This document shows positions 15,907-25,226 of a stretch of 64,000 nucleotides of DNA, piece by piece. A program made the translations under genes and the position numbers. Within the stretch, counting starts at the first letter, position 1, and every line of letters begins with the position of its first letter. The notes beneath the pieces were generated by a model. That model ran no database searches and was not told the origin of the DNA. It worked only from the letters and a program-made list of their open reading frames with translations. Origin of the DNA: DASCOT01 sp965197275 (GTDB lineage Bacteria > Acidobacteriota > UBA890 > WLXD01); contig CBDAMQ010000020.1 of the NCBI GenBank assembly GCA_965197275.1, positions 62,001 to 126,000 on the forward strand. The letters run 5' to 3'.

Positions 15907-16851
15907 CTAGCCAGCGATTATCGCGAGCAACGCATCCACATCGGTTGGCCCTTGGATCGAGCGAATCTGTGCTCCTTTCAGCGTTCGCTTCACTAGACCG
16001 GCCAACACTCTACCCGGGCCGATCTCGATATAGGTGGTCGCACCGGCCTTGTCCAACCAGACCAGGTTGTCTACCCAGCGCACGGCCGCCGTGACCTGCC
16101 GCACCAGCGCCCGGCGTACCTGGTCGGCAGTTAGGAGCGGTACCGCACCGACGTTGCAGACCACTGGTACGTCGGGCGGCCCGACGGGGACGGCTTGCAT
16201 GTCGGCGGCAAGTCGCTGCTGTGCTGGCGCCATGAGCGAGCAATGAAAGGGAGCCGATACATCCAGCATCATCGCCCGACGAGCGCCGGCAACCTTCGCC
16301 AGATCGACGGCCCGATGCACGGCCGCCGTCGCGCCCGCGATCACGATCTGACCGGCCGAGTTGAAGTTGGCCGGCTCGACAGGCTCGGATTCACCGGCCG
16401 CCGCCGCGCAGGCGGCGATCACGGCGTCGTCATCCAGTCCCAATATGGCCGCCATGGCCCCTTCTCCTGCCGGAACTGCCTCCTGCATGTATCGGCCTCG
16501 ATCGCGGACAAGCCGCACAGCGTCGGCCAACGTAAGGCTGCCGGCCGCCACCAGGGCGCTGTACTCCCCTAACGAATGTCCGGCCATCCACGCGGCCTTG
16601 ACGCCACGCGCCGCAAGCACTCGGTGCAGCGCTGTGCTGACCGTCAGGATGGCAGGCTGGGTGTTCTCGGTGCGGCGAAGCTCCGCGGCCTCTCCCGAAA
16701 AACACAGTCGTGAGAGGCTGAATCCCAGCGCCTCGTCAGCCTCCGCGAAGGCCGACGCGGCCTCCGGGAAGGTATCGTGCGCCTCCTTACCCATTCCGAC
16801 GTACTGCGCCCCCTGCCCCGGAAACAGGAAGGCCACCGCCGAGTCCTTCAT
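15907..16851 (-). CDS. fabD: Malonyl-CoA-ACP transacylase FabD
   Basis: A 314-residue acyltransferase that loads malonyl groups onto ACP. The N-terminal FPGQGAQYVGMG loop and the nucleophile elbow GHSLGEYSA (Ser93) are intact, as is the catalytic His in SAPFHCSLM. The ATG at 16851 overlaps the plsX stop as ATGA, indicating coupled translation. It is followed by fabG after 53 bases. Confidence 0.97.
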   Translation of the reverse strand: MKDSAVAFLFPGQGAQYVGMGKEAHDTFPEAASAFAEADEALGFSLSRLCFSGEAAELRRTENTQPAILTVSTALHRVLAARGVKAAWMAGHSLGEYSALVAAGSLTLADAVRLVRDRGRYMQEAVPAGEGAMAAILGLDDDAVIAACAAAAGESEPVEPANFNSAGQIVIAGATAAVHRAVDLAKVAGARRAMMLDVSAPFHCSLMAPAQQRLAADMQAVPVGPPDVPVVCNVGAVPLLTADQVRRALVRQVTAAVRWVDNLVWLDKAGATTYIEIGPGRVLAGLVKRTLKGAQIRSIQGPTDVDALLAIIAG

Positions 16852-17876
16852 TGCGCTGAGGTCGGTTGAGCCGCATCACTGTCGGCCGTCTGCATTTCGG
16901 TCAGCGCTTCTTCGATTCGCTGGTTGACGCCGTGCTGCCCGTACTCGAGAGCCACCCGGATGCCATTACGGATCGCACGGGGATTGGATCGCCCATGGCA
17001 AATCACTGCGAGACCGCGAAGCCCGAGCAACGGTGCTCCGCCAAACTCCGCGTAGTCGACTCTGCCGCGCAGGCGCTGGAACGCGCCGCGCCCCAGCAGC
17101 CCTGCCAGGCGGCCGCCCCATGTGCGGGTGAACTCCTCCCGCATCAGGAATCGCAGAGTCTCGACGGCTGCCTCGCTGGTCTTGAGCAGGATGTTTCCGG
17201 TGAAGCCGTCGCACACGACGACGTCGGCACCGCCTCGGTAGAGATCACTTGCCTCGACGTTGCCAATGAAGTTCAGACCGGAGCTCTGCAGCGTGGCGTG
17301 CGCCGTTCTCACCAGCTCGTTGCCCTTGCCGGCTTCCTCGCCAATCGAGAGCAGCGCCGCGCGCGGCCGCTCGATACCTAGGATCTCGCTTGCGAAATGA
17401 GTTCCCATCACACCGAACTGGACCAGCTGGCGGCTCTTCGGCTCGACATTGGCGCCGACATCCAGCACTACGGCACGTCCTGTCTGCGTCGGCAACACAA
17501 CCGCCAACGCCGGCCGCTCGACGCCGTCCAACGTCCCCACAATCACCTTGGCGATCGCCATCACCGCACCGGTGTTGCCGGCTGAGACGAGGCCCTGAAC
17601 CTCGCCGCGACGGAGGAGCCGGGCAGCCTCATGAATCGAAGAGTGACGCTTGCGGCGCACCGCCACCGCGGGGGACTCGTCCATCGCAATGGTCTGTTCG
17701 GCGTGAACGATCTCAATCCCGGGAGGTGACCCATGACGCGCTAGGGCCGGTGCCACCAATGCGTCATCGCCGACGAGCGCAATCTCTACTGCGAGATCCC
17801 GGGCTGCCATCACGGCACCGTTGATCGGGTGCTCCGGAGCGTGATCTCCGCCCATCGCATCTACGGCGATCCTCAT
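16848..17876 (-). CDS. plsX: Phosphate acyltransferase PlsX
   Basis: A 342-residue enzyme that converts acyl-ACP to acyl-phosphate, the donor for PlsY in phospholipid synthesis. It opens with IAVDAMGGDHAP and contains SAGNTGAVMA and the VVCDGFTGNILLKT motif characteristic of PlsX. The ATG at 17876 has GGAGA upstream. Its place after rpmF and before fabD is widely conserved in bacteria. Confidence 0.97.
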   Translation of the reverse strand: MRIAVDAMGGDHAPEHPINGAVMAARDLAVEIALVGDDALVAPALARHGSPPGIEIVHAEQTIAMDESPAVAVRRKRHSSIHEAARLLRRGEVQGLVSAGNTGAVMAIAKVIVGTLDGVERPALAVVLPTQTGRAVVLDVGANVEPKSRQLVQFGVMGTHFASEILGIERPRAALLSIGEEAGKGNELVRTAHATLQSSGLNFIGNVEASDLYRGGADVVVCDGFTGNILLKTSEAAVETLRFLMREEFTRTWGGRLAGLLGRGAFQRLRGRVDYAEFGGAPLLGLRGLAVICHGRSNPRAIRNGIRVALEYGQHGVNQRIEEALTEMQTADSDAAQPTSAQ

Positions 17877-17934
17877 GCGGTCTCCGCAGGCAGAGCGCTC
17901 GACATCAGGTTCGGTACGCGGAAACGGCTAGGCC

Positions 17935-18120
17935 TCAGGCGTCGTCGCGCGACGAGACCACCTGCCGGCCGCGGTAGGTGCCGCAATGAGCACACGCCCG
18001 ATGAGGTTGTTTCGGGCGGCCACATTCCGGGCAAAGGGACTGCGCCGGGCGTCGCAGAGCATCGTGCGTACGGCGCTTGTCGCGACGCGTACGCGAATGT
18101 CGTCGCTTCGGAAGTGCCAA
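17935..18120 (-). CDS. rpmF: Large ribosomal subunit protein bL32
   Basis: A 61-residue L32 of the zinc-binding type: PKRRHSRTRRDKRRTHDAL at the N-terminus, then CPECG and CAHCG supplying the four zinc cysteines. The start is TTG at 18120, supported by GAGGAA six bases upstream; this start matches the conserved N-terminus after the initiator. It lies between yceD and plsX, the usual neighbours. Confidence 0.96.
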   Translation of the reverse strand: MALPKRRHSRTRRDKRRTHDALRRPAQSLCPECGRPKQPHRACAHCGTYRGRQVVSSRDDA

Positions 18121-18180
18121 GTTCGGTTCCTCAAGTTGGGGCCAGCAACGTGCGTTAACGCGTCAGCCGCACGGAAGAGA

Positions 18181-18699
18181 CTACTGACGATCCCGTAACG
18201 CGGCCAACGGTGAAAGTCTGGGATCAACGGCAGGCTGGCACTCACACCCTTGCCCGCGACGGTCAGCGCCGCACTGCGGACAGAGCCCCTGACAGTCTTC
18301 GCTGCAGAGCGGCTTTATCGGCAGGTCGAGCAGCACCTGCTCGGCCAGCACAGTCCGTAGATCCAGAGTGTTACCCGCGTAATAATCGATGTCGAGCTGC
18401 CGGGCGTCAAGCTCCGTGTCGCCTGGCCCGGGTGCGTTCGCCGCCGCACGAAAGGCGAGATCCAACTTGCGATCGACGCTCAGGGCGGCGGGTTCCAGAC
18501 AGCGTGAACAAGGCAGGTGAACGGTGGAGTGTAGCCATCCGGTTATCCTCACCGTATCGCCGTCGAGCTCCACGGTTGCAGCGAACGCTATCGGAGCAGT
18601 GAGGCTGGGGTCTCCTTCCCTCTGCACCTCTCGAGGCGCTGCCGTGGTGCCGGCGAACCGGCGCGGCCCGTCCTCCAAGGTGGCGATATCAACCCGCAT
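18181..18699 (-). CDS. yceD: YceD family protein (DUF177)
   Basis: A 172-residue DUF177 protein. Family members lie upstream of rpmF and are implicated in 23S rRNA/large-subunit maturation. Visible features are a CSRCLEP motif in the middle and a C-terminal cysteine cluster (CSEDCQGLCPQCGADRRG) likely to bind zinc. ATG 18699 is preferred; a GTG nine bases upstream (18708) is the alternative. It follows thioredoxin by about 30 bases. Confidence 0.9.
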   Translation of the reverse strand: MRVDIATLEDGPRRFAGTTAAPREVQREGDPSLTAPIAFAATVELDGDTVRITGWLHSTVHLPCSRCLEPAALSVDRKLDLAFRAAANAPGPGDTELDARQLDIDYYAGNTLDLRTVLAEQVLLDLPIKPLCSEDCQGLCPQCGADRRGQGCECQPAVDPRLSPLAALRDRQ

Positions 18700-18730
18700 G
18701 TTCACCACCGATTGTTAGGCTACGGGACTC

Positions 18731-19066
18731 TCAGGCTACGGCGGTCACTTTGTCGAGCATCCCGACAATGCTGTCGCGCGATCCAGCACCCACCATCTGA
18801 TCCTGAACCTCTCCGTCGTGGAACAGGAGTAGGGTGGGAATACCTCGCACGTTGAACCGCGTGGCGACGTCGCCGTGGTCGTCGACGTTGAGCTTGCCGA
18901 CCTTGACCTTTCCGGAATACGAACTGGCGAGCTCCTCCACCACGGGCGCGATCATCCGGCAGGGCGCGCACCAAACAGCCCAGAAATCGACCAGGACCGG
19001 AATGTCGCTTTCCAGCACCTCGCTCTCGAAGTTGTCGGTCGTCAACTCGATGGTGTTATCGCTCAC
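18731..19066 (-). CDS. trxA: Thioredoxin
   Basis: A 111-residue thioredoxin-fold protein. The active site is WCAPC (Cys33 and Cys36) rather than the common WCGPC, a variant seen in many bacterial thioredoxins; the cis-Pro lies in RGIPTLLLF. It reduces cytoplasmic disulphides with thioredoxin reductase, which is not in this window. The GTG start at 19066 has AGAGG five bases upstream. A 164-base gap precedes it, so it may have its own promoter. Confidence 0.95.
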   Translation of the reverse strand: MSDNTIELTTDNFESEVLESDIPVLVDFWAVWCAPCRMIAPVVEELASSYSGKVKVGKLNVDDHGDVATRFNVRGIPTLLLFHDGEVQDQMVGAGSRDSIVGMLDKVTAVA

Positions 19067-19230
19067 AATCGCCTCTTCCTCTTCCCTTATGGCCCAACAT
19101 CAAAAAGGCGATTTCCGGCCGACGAAGCTCGCTCGGCCCGGGTTCGCCCACCCGCGAATCCTCTTTCGGAGCGCCGTAGTCCAACATCGACGCTCGGAGG
19201 TTCGAGTATCCCACACACCTCAGAATCGGA

Positions 19231-20406
19231 CTACACACTCGCCCTTCCAGCGACGCCCGCCGCCGCCTCCGCGAGCACCGCCCGCGCCACCACCAGCCGT
19301 TGGATCTCGGAGGTTCCTTCGTAGATGGTCGTCACGCGAGCGTCGCGATAGAAGCGCTCAACCGGGTAGTCCGCCACGTAGCCGTATCCCCCGTGCATTT
19401 GCATCGCCTGATAGGCCGTGCGGTTAGCCGCTTCGCTGGCGTACAGCTTAGCGATGGCAGCTGATTTCGTGTTGCGCTCTCCTCGATCGCGCAGCGCGGC
19501 AGCTCGCAAGTAGAGCAGTCGGCCGGCGCGGATCTCGGCCGCCATACGGGCGAGCTGATGTCGCAGTCCTTCGAAGTGCGCCAGCGGTCGACCGAAGGCC
19601 TCACGTTCGAGAAGATAGTCACGAGCAGCGTCGAAGGCGCCCTGTGCGATGCCGACGGCCTGTGCCGCGATACCGGCCCGACCACCATCAAGGCTGTCGA
19701 GCGCGATACGAAGCCCGTCTCCTTCCTCGCCTACTCGGTGCGACGCCGGTAGTACGACGTCGCGGAAGCTCACCTGGTTCGTACGCGACGAGCGCAGTCC
19801 CAGCTTCTCCTCTTCGGGAAGCACGTCGACTCCCGGGTAGTCGCGCGGCACGATGAACGCTGAGACACGACGTCGATCCGACTGCGGATCGGTAACGGCG
19901 AACACCAGCATGGCGCCGCAAACCGCGCCGCTGGTGATCCATGCCTTGGCCCCGTTGATGACGTAGTCGTCGCCGCGTCCTTCGGCACGCGTGCATATGG
20001 CGCCGGCATCAGAACCTGCCTCGGGCTCTGAGAGGCAGAAAGCGCCGAGCCATTCGCCGCTGGCGCAGGGACGTAGCCAGCGCTCCCGTTGCTTGTCGTT
20101 GCCGAACTTGTTGATGGGAGCGCAATACACCGAGTTGGTTACGCTTATGGCCACGCAAGTTGAAGCGTCGCCGCGCGCAAGCTCCTCGAGGGCCAGACAG
20201 TAGGCGGTGCCATCGAGACCGACGCCACCCCATTCCCCCGGTACGACCATGCCGAACAAGCCGAGCTTGCCGAGTTCTTCAAACGTCGCGGTCGGGAAGC
20301 TCTTCTGCCGATCCCACTCGGCGGCCACGGGCACCACCTCGGCGTCGACAAACTCGCGTACTGTCTGCCGGATCATCTGCTGATCCGGCGTCAGTCGCCA
20401 ATCCAT
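19231..20406 (-). CDS. Acyl-CoA dehydrogenase
   Basis: A 391-residue flavoprotein of normal ACAD length that oxidises acyl-CoA to trans-2-enoyl-CoA, passing electrons to ETF. FAD-binding motifs FCLSEPEAGSDAGA and WITSGAVCGAM, the QMHGGYGYVADYP segment and the catalytic Glu in TIYEGTSEIQR are present, resembling short-chain/butyryl-CoA-type enzymes. Chain-length specificity cannot be read from the sequence. It follows the degenerate ACAD-like gene by 47 bases, so the two may act together. Confidence 0.93.
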   Translation of the reverse strand: MDWRLTPDQQMIRQTVREFVDAEVVPVAAEWDRQKSFPTATFEELGKLGLFGMVVPGEWGGVGLDGTAYCLALEELARGDASTCVAISVTNSVYCAPINKFGNDKQRERWLRPCASGEWLGAFCLSEPEAGSDAGAICTRAEGRGDDYVINGAKAWITSGAVCGAMLVFAVTDPQSDRRRVSAFIVPRDYPGVDVLPEEEKLGLRSSRTNQVSFRDVVLPASHRVGEEGDGLRIALDSLDGGRAGIAAQAVGIAQGAFDAARDYLLEREAFGRPLAHFEGLRHQLARMAAEIRAGRLLYLRAAALRDRGERNTKSAAIAKLYASEAANRTAYQAMQMHGGYGYVADYPVERFYRDARVTTIYEGTSEIQRLVVARAVLAEAAAGVAGRASV

Positions 20407-20453
20407 GACCTAGAGTCCTGACGGTGGGAATGGGCGCAACGTCGCCGACGCTG

Positions 20454-21500
20454 TTAGCGGGATAGGTCCGGCAGCAACCCGTCGGCGATGACGCCGAGTT
20501 GCTCCTCGTTCGTGCCCCCCAGCACTTCCATGACCTTCGCGTCCCGGTAAAGACGCTCGAGAATCGAGGTCCGAAACGCACCGGCCTCACCGGCGATCTG
20601 CACCGCGCGGCGGGTAGCGGCGACGGCCGCTTCGGCCGAGAGCAGGCGGCACATCGCGGCGGGCTCGCGAGCCTCACCGGTGCCGAGTTGCAGCGCCGCG
20701 TGCCATAGGGACAGGCGCGCCGCTTCCGACTCCGTAGCGATATCGGCAAGCATCCATTGCACGGATTGCGGCTGCTCGCGCACGTCCTCGCCAGCGGCGG
20801 TGGTTGCCAGATGAGCGAGAGCCGCGTCAAGCGCACCCGCGGCTATTCCCACCGCCTGCGCCGCGTGAGCAATGCGTACGGCGTCGACTACCCGGGCGGC
20901 CAGTTCGGAATCGCCGACACGGGCGCTATCCGCAAGTCCGATTCGATCGAAGGTCACCGGGGCGGCGCCGCTGCCGCGCAGGCCCAAGAGGCCCTGCGCT
21001 GGACCCACGAACGCCTCTTCTGCCGGCACCCTGAACAACCCGGCGTCGTCGCCCGACTCACAAGCCACGACAAAATCGGTCGCGTAGCCTGCACCGGGTA
21101 CCAGAGCGACCGACCCCTGCAGCAGCGTTCCATCGTCGGTGGCGAGGGCGGCGAGCGTAGCGCCGCCACAGACGGTGGCGTAAATCGTGGCCTCGTCATC
21201 CGCGGCAGCGGCGATTCCCTGCCCATGGATCGCCCAGGAACCCAGGCCGTGCGCCGCGGCAACGGCTGCCGCAGCGGCGCTCTGGCGGGCCACCTGTTCG
21301 AGGCGCAGAGCCAGGTGCATTGGCAAGGGCTCGATGCTGTCGACGCGGTCGGCAACCAGCACGCACAGTTGCTGGATGAGCTCGTCCGGGCAGCGGTCCG
21401 AGGCGTCGATATCGGCCGCTCTCGCGGCCACGTGGACGCGCGCCAGGTCGCTCGCCTGATCGCGCACCTGTTGTTCGACAGCGCTGAGGATTGGGTTCAA
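20454..21500 (-). CDS. Acyl-CoA dehydrogenase-like protein lacking the canonical catalytic Glu
   Basis: A 348-residue divergent ACAD-fold protein, shorter than its neighbour. The C-terminal helical domain is recognisable (ERLYRDAKVMEVLGGTNEEQ), but where active enzymes have Y-E-G-T-S this reads L-G-G-T-N, so the usual catalytic base is replaced by Gly. The middle beta-domain is poorly conserved and lacks the normal SEPxAGSD FAD loop. It may be a non-catalytic partner of the adjacent ACAD or use another base. The TTG start at 21500 has GGGGA five bases upstream. Confidence 0.72.
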   Translation of the reverse strand: MNPILSAVEQQVRDQASDLARVHVAARAADIDASDRCPDELIQQLCVLVADRVDSIEPLPMHLALRLEQVARQSAAAAAVAAAHGLGSWAIHGQGIAAAADDEATIYATVCGGATLAALATDDGTLLQGSVALVPGAGYATDFVVACESGDDAGLFRVPAEEAFVGPAQGLLGLRGSGAAPVTFDRIGLADSARVGDSELAARVVDAVRIAHAAQAVGIAAGALDAALAHLATTAAGEDVREQPQSVQWMLADIATESEAARLSLWHAALQLGTGEAREPAAMCRLLSAEAAVAATRRAVQIAGEAGAFRTSILERLYRDAKVMEVLGGTNEEQLGVIADGLLPDLSR

Positions 21501-21567
21501 CGTGATCCCCGTATGCGACGCGTATGCGCCGTGCCCGGACCCGATGGCCGGTTACTGAGCCGGAGGT

Positions 21568-21843
21568 CTAGCGATTTACGAGCTCGCGTAGCTCCTTGCC
21601 CGGCTTGAAGAACGGCACCACCTTGGACGGTACGTCGACGCGCTCACCGGTCTTCGGATTCCGCCCGATACGGGCTCGCCGGCGGCGCAGCTTGAACGTC
21701 CCGAAACCGCGCAACTCGACCTTGTCGCCACCGTTCAGCGACTCAACGATGCTGTTGAAGAACGTGCTTACTACGACCTCCGAGCTCTTCTTGCTGAGGT
21801 CGGAAACCGCCGCCACCTCTTCGACCAGGTCCGCCTTCGTCAT
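21568..21843 (-). CDS. HU/IHF-family nucleoid protein
   Basis: A 91-residue DNA-bending protein of the HU/IHF family. It has the family start MTKADLVEEVA, the GFGTF-type turn (RGFGTFKLRRRRARIGRNP) and the DNA-intercalating arm with the NPKTG motif. Its position right after rpsA, in the order cmk-rpsA-hu/ihf, resembles ihfB loci. ATG 21843 is chosen; a GTG six bases upstream is possible. Whether it acts as an HU homodimer or an IHF subunit cannot be decided here. Confidence 0.95.
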   Translation of the reverse strand: MTKADLVEEVAAVSDLSKKSSEVVVSTFFNSIVESLNGGDKVELRGFGTFKLRRRRARIGRNPKTGERVDVPSKVVPFFKPGKELRELVNR

Positions 21844-21882
21844 CGTCACCCGGCTGGTTGCCCCGGCTGTCGGCCGGTGCAG

Positions 21883-23718
21883 CTAGTCCTCGCTGTCGTC
21901 GTCGAGTTCTTCCTTCGGAGCTTCGGGGTCGTCAGCCTCAGCGGTGCTGCCGGAGCCGGACCCGAAGATGTTCCCCACCATGTCGCCGAGCGTCATCGTG
22001 CCGTCCTTCTGGTACCGACTGGCCGGTTCTGCTGGCACCGCCGGCTCATGGTGACGCTCCTCGATCTCTTCGCCGCCCTCTCGGAGCGACAGTGCGATCT
22101 TGCGCGCATCGGTCTCGATCTTGAGAATGCGAACATCGACCGTGTCGCCAACCTTGAGCTCGTCGGCCGGATCCTTGACGTGGCGATCGGCGATTTCGGA
22201 GACGTGCAGCAGCCCCTCCAGACCCTCCTGTAGCTCGACGAAGGCGCCGAAGTTGGTGAGCTTCGTCACCGGTCCACTGATTTGGTCGCCCACGTGATGC
22301 TCTTCGACAAACTGATCCCAGACGTTCGGTCGCAGCTGCTTGAGGCCGAGCGACAGTCGCTGCCGCTCGACGTCGACGTTCAAAACGGCAACCTCGACTT
22401 CCTGGCCCTTTTGCAACACCTCGGATGGATGCTCGACCCGCTTGGTCCACGACATGTCGGAGATGTGGATCAAGCCGTCGATGCCGTCTTCGATCTCGAC
22501 GAACGCACCAAAGTCGGTCAGGTTACGGACCCGACCGGTGATGACCTGCCCCTCGTGATACTTGTCGGCGATGACGCGCCACGGGTTGGGCTCAGTCTGC
22601 TTCATTCCCAGCGAGATGCGGCGATTGTCCTCGTCCACGTCCAGGATGACGATGTCTACCGGGTCCGCGATCTGCACCAGCTTCGACGGGTGCTTGATAC
22701 GCTTCTTCCAGGTCATCTCGGAGATATGCACCAGTCCCTCGACACCCTCTTCGAGCTCGACGAAGGCACCGTAGTCGGTGAGGCTGACGACCTTCCCTTG
22801 CAGACGCGACCCGACCGGGTACTTCTCGGTCACGCCGATCCAGGGATCCTGCGTGAGCTGCTTGTAACCCAGGGACACGCGCTCGCGCTCGGCATCGAAA
22901 CTGAGAATCACGATGTCGATCTCGTCGCCGATCGAGAACATTTCGCTCGGGTGCGAGATGCGGCCCCACGACATGTCGGTGATGTGCAAAAGGCCGTCGA
23001 TTCCACCCAGGTCCGTAAAACAACCGTAGTCAGTGATGTTCTTGACCACGCCAGGCAGTATGTTTCCCGCCACGAGCTTCCCGAGCGTGCCCTTCTTTTC
23101 TTCGGCGCGTGCCTCTTCGAGCACCGCCTTGCGCGACACGACCACGTTGGCGCGGCGCTTGTTCACCTTGATGACACGGCACTCGATTTCCTCGCCGCGC
23201 ATTGCCTCGAGGTTGCGGACCGGCCGCAAATCAACCTGGGAGCCCGGTAAGAAGGCGCGCACGCCGATGTCGACGGAAAGGCCGCCCTTCACACGATCGG
23301 TAACGATACCCGTGATCGTCGCCTCATCACGGTACGCTTCCTCGATCTTGCCCCATACCTTCATCTTCTCCGCTTTGTCCTTGGAGACGATGACGTTGCC
23401 GTTCTGATCCTCACGGCGAACGAGCAACACTTCGACCTGATCGCCAGCAGCAACCATCAGCTCGCCTAGCGGGTCGCGGAACTCGTTGATGTCTACGAGG
23501 CCTTCCGACTTGTAGCCAATATCTACGAGGACGTCGTTTTCGCGCACTTCCAGCACGTACCCGTTAACGACTTCGCCCTCGGCAAGATCCTGCAAGCTCT
23601 GTTCGTAGAGCTGCATCATGAGCTCGGGATCGATCTGGCCGCCTTCCATGGCGTCGAGCTGCGCGAGCAGATCGTCCGAGGGGCGCGGGTTTGGTTCTTC
23701 TTCGGTCTGGACCGACAT
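21883..23718 (-). CDS. rpsA: Small ribosomal subunit protein bS1
   Basis: A 611-residue S1 with six S1 RNA-binding repeats, recognisable by the recurring DYGCFTDLGGIDGLLHITDM-like cores, followed by an acidic tail (EAPKEELDDDSED). S1 binds mRNA to the 30S subunit during initiation. ATG 23718 gives the expected N-terminus; AGGAGG lies 12 bases upstream, a long spacing, but no better start fits. It has its own strong promoter inside the end of cmk and is followed by the HU/IHF gene. Confidence 0.96.
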   Translation of the reverse strand: MSVQTEEEPNPRPSDDLLAQLDAMEGGQIDPELMMQLYEQSLQDLAEGEVVNGYVLEVRENDVLVDIGYKSEGLVDINEFRDPLGELMVAAGDQVEVLLVRREDQNGNVIVSKDKAEKMKVWGKIEEAYRDEATITGIVTDRVKGGLSVDIGVRAFLPGSQVDLRPVRNLEAMRGEEIECRVIKVNKRRANVVVSRKAVLEEARAEEKKGTLGKLVAGNILPGVVKNITDYGCFTDLGGIDGLLHITDMSWGRISHPSEMFSIGDEIDIVILSFDAERERVSLGYKQLTQDPWIGVTEKYPVGSRLQGKVVSLTDYGAFVELEEGVEGLVHISEMTWKKRIKHPSKLVQIADPVDIVILDVDEDNRRISLGMKQTEPNPWRVIADKYHEGQVITGRVRNLTDFGAFVEIEDGIDGLIHISDMSWTKRVEHPSEVLQKGQEVEVAVLNVDVERQRLSLGLKQLRPNVWDQFVEEHHVGDQISGPVTKLTNFGAFVELQEGLEGLLHVSEIADRHVKDPADELKVGDTVDVRILKIETDARKIALSLREGGEEIEERHHEPAVPAEPASRYQKDGTMTLGDMVGNIFGSGSGSTAEADDPEAPKEELDDDSED

Positions 23719-23789
23719 GGGGTTGGGTATCCTCCTGAACGCGGAATTTGCCCTCTGGGCACACTTGTGCCGCAAGGAGGCAGACGGTA

Positions 23790-23818
23790 ATCGTAGGTCC
23801 GCCTCAGGTAGCTGTCAA
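23790..23818 (-). promoter_or_regulatory. Strong sigma70-type promoter for rpsA
   Basis: On the minus strand a consensus TTGACA (23818-23813) is followed after 17 bases by TACGAT (23795-23790). It overlaps the last codon of cmk and lies 72 bases before the rpsA ATG, explaining how rpsA can be expressed above its upstream operon. Confidence 0.6.
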
Positions 23819-24468
23819 CGCGCCGCGCGGACCACCTCGAGCACCCGCCTGAGGCTAGTGGCCTCGTCCTCGCCTCCGGTGTTGATAACGGTAGCCCCAT
23901 GCGGAACTCGCAGCGGTGAATTAGGACGCTCCTGATCGCGTCGATCGCGCTCCCGCACGTCCTCGGCGACTTCGGCGGGGCTGGCATCGGCAAGCTGCCG
24001 CGCGCGGCGTTGTAGGCGCTCCCCTTCCGGTGCGGTAATGAACAACTTCGCGTCTGCGTCGGGAAGCACCGCACTGCCGATATCACGGCCTTCTACGACT
24101 GCGCCATCAGCCGCTTCGGCGCGTTGACGCTGTAGCAACCACGCCCGCACCGCTGGGATCTGAGCCACCTCTGACGCTCGGCGCCCCACGCGCGGCGCTC
24201 GAAGCTCGTCGGTCACGTCCGTGCCGTCGATTCGGACGCGGAAATCATCGGGCTCTGCAACCACTTGTAGTGTCAGCTGCTCGAGCAGCGACACCACTTC
24301 GTCGGCATCCTCCGCCTCTGCCTGCATCATCTTCCAGGCGACGGCGCGGTACATCGCTCCGGTGTCGACGTAGCGAAGCCCCAAGGTGCGGGCCAGCGCT
24401 CGAGCCAAGGTCGATTTGCCGGCGCCACTGGGCCCGTCGATGGCTATCCGCATGGGTTGTTTGCTCAC
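23815..24468 (-). CDS. cmk: Cytidylate kinase
   Basis: A 217-residue P-loop kinase that phosphorylates CMP and dCMP. Walker A is DGPSGAGKSTLA, followed by YVDTGAMYRAV and the EGRDIGSAVLPDADAK motif of the family. The GTG at 24468 overlaps the rluB stop (GTGA). It precedes rpsA, a common pairing in bacteria. Confidence 0.96.
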   Translation of the reverse strand: MSKQPMRIAIDGPSGAGKSTLARALARTLGLRYVDTGAMYRAVAWKMMQAEAEDADEVVSLLEQLTLQVVAEPDDFRVRIDGTDVTDELRAPRVGRRASEVAQIPAVRAWLLQRQRAEAADGAVVEGRDIGSAVLPDADAKLFITAPEGERLQRRARQLADASPAEVAEDVRERDRRDQERPNSPLRVPHGATVINTGGEDEATSLRRVLEVVRAAR

Positions 24469-25214
24469 CGTCGGACGTGTCCTGACTGCGCCAGGGCGAG
24501 TCGCTTTAGTGAAGTCTCTTCGCGTTTGCTCAGCCGGCGGTAGGAACCGGAGCGCAGATCGCCGAGCTTGACAGGACCGATCCGCGTACGCACGAGCTTC
24601 ACCACCTGGTGACCCAGATCACCGAACATGCGTCGAATCTGGTTCTTCTTCCCCTCGTGGAGGACGACTCTGAACGCCGATTGGTGCCGCGAGTGGCACG
24701 GCAGATTCTCGATCTTGCACGGTAGCAGACGACGCCCATTGAGCTCGGTACCGGCGCGCAGTCGATCTACATCGACGGCTGCAGGCACCCCGCGTACGTG
24801 GACCCGGTACACCTTGTCTACCGGTCCCCCCGGACGGGTAACCGCCTGCATGACCTCGCCGTCGTTGGTCAGCAACAGCAGACCCTCGCTGTCGCGATCG
24901 AGCCTGCCCGCGGGGTAGACGCGCTCGCGGATGTCGCCGCCGAGCAAGTCGGTTAGCACGCGCTCAGCATGAGGATCGGTGACCGAGCTCACTACCCCGG
25001 TCGGTTTGTTGATTGCCAGATAGACCCGCTGCTCACGCGACAGCGGTCGTCCGTCGACGCGGACATCATCTCGATCGAGATCGGCCTTGGCGCCCAGGTC
25101 CGCAACCACCCTACCGTTGACGGTCACGTGTCCCTCCGCGACCAGAGCCTCCGCCTTGCGGCGCGAGGTGATCCCGGCGTCGGCGATTAGCTTCTGCAGT
25201 CGTGCCGCGGGCAT
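24465..25214 (-). CDS. rluB: 23S rRNA pseudouridine synthase RluB/RsuA family
   Basis: A 249-residue RsuA/RluB/RluE/RluF-type pseudouridine synthase: an N-terminal S4 domain (RLQKLIADAGITSRRKAEAL) and the catalytic motif AGRLDRDSEGLLLLT with the active-site Asp. Its place beside scpB and cmk argues for RluB, which modifies the 2605 region of 23S rRNA, but the exact target is inferred. It starts at ATG 25214, 12 bases after scpB. Confidence 0.92.
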   Translation of the reverse strand: MPAARLQKLIADAGITSRRKAEALVAEGHVTVNGRVVADLGAKADLDRDDVRVDGRPLSREQRVYLAINKPTGVVSSVTDPHAERVLTDLLGGDIRERVYPAGRLDRDSEGLLLLTNDGEVMQAVTRPGGPVDKVYRVHVRGVPAAVDVDRLRAGTELNGRRLLPCKIENLPCHSRHQSAFRVVLHEGKKNQIRRMFGDLGHQVVKLVRTRIGPVKLGDLRSGSYRRLSKREETSLKRLALAQSGHVRR

Positions 25215-25226
25215 CGATAATGCGGC

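Noticed and set aside
22282..23250. A 322-codon plus-strand frame opposite rpsA
   Set aside because: The repeats in it are the mirror of the S1 repeats of rpsA on the other strand.
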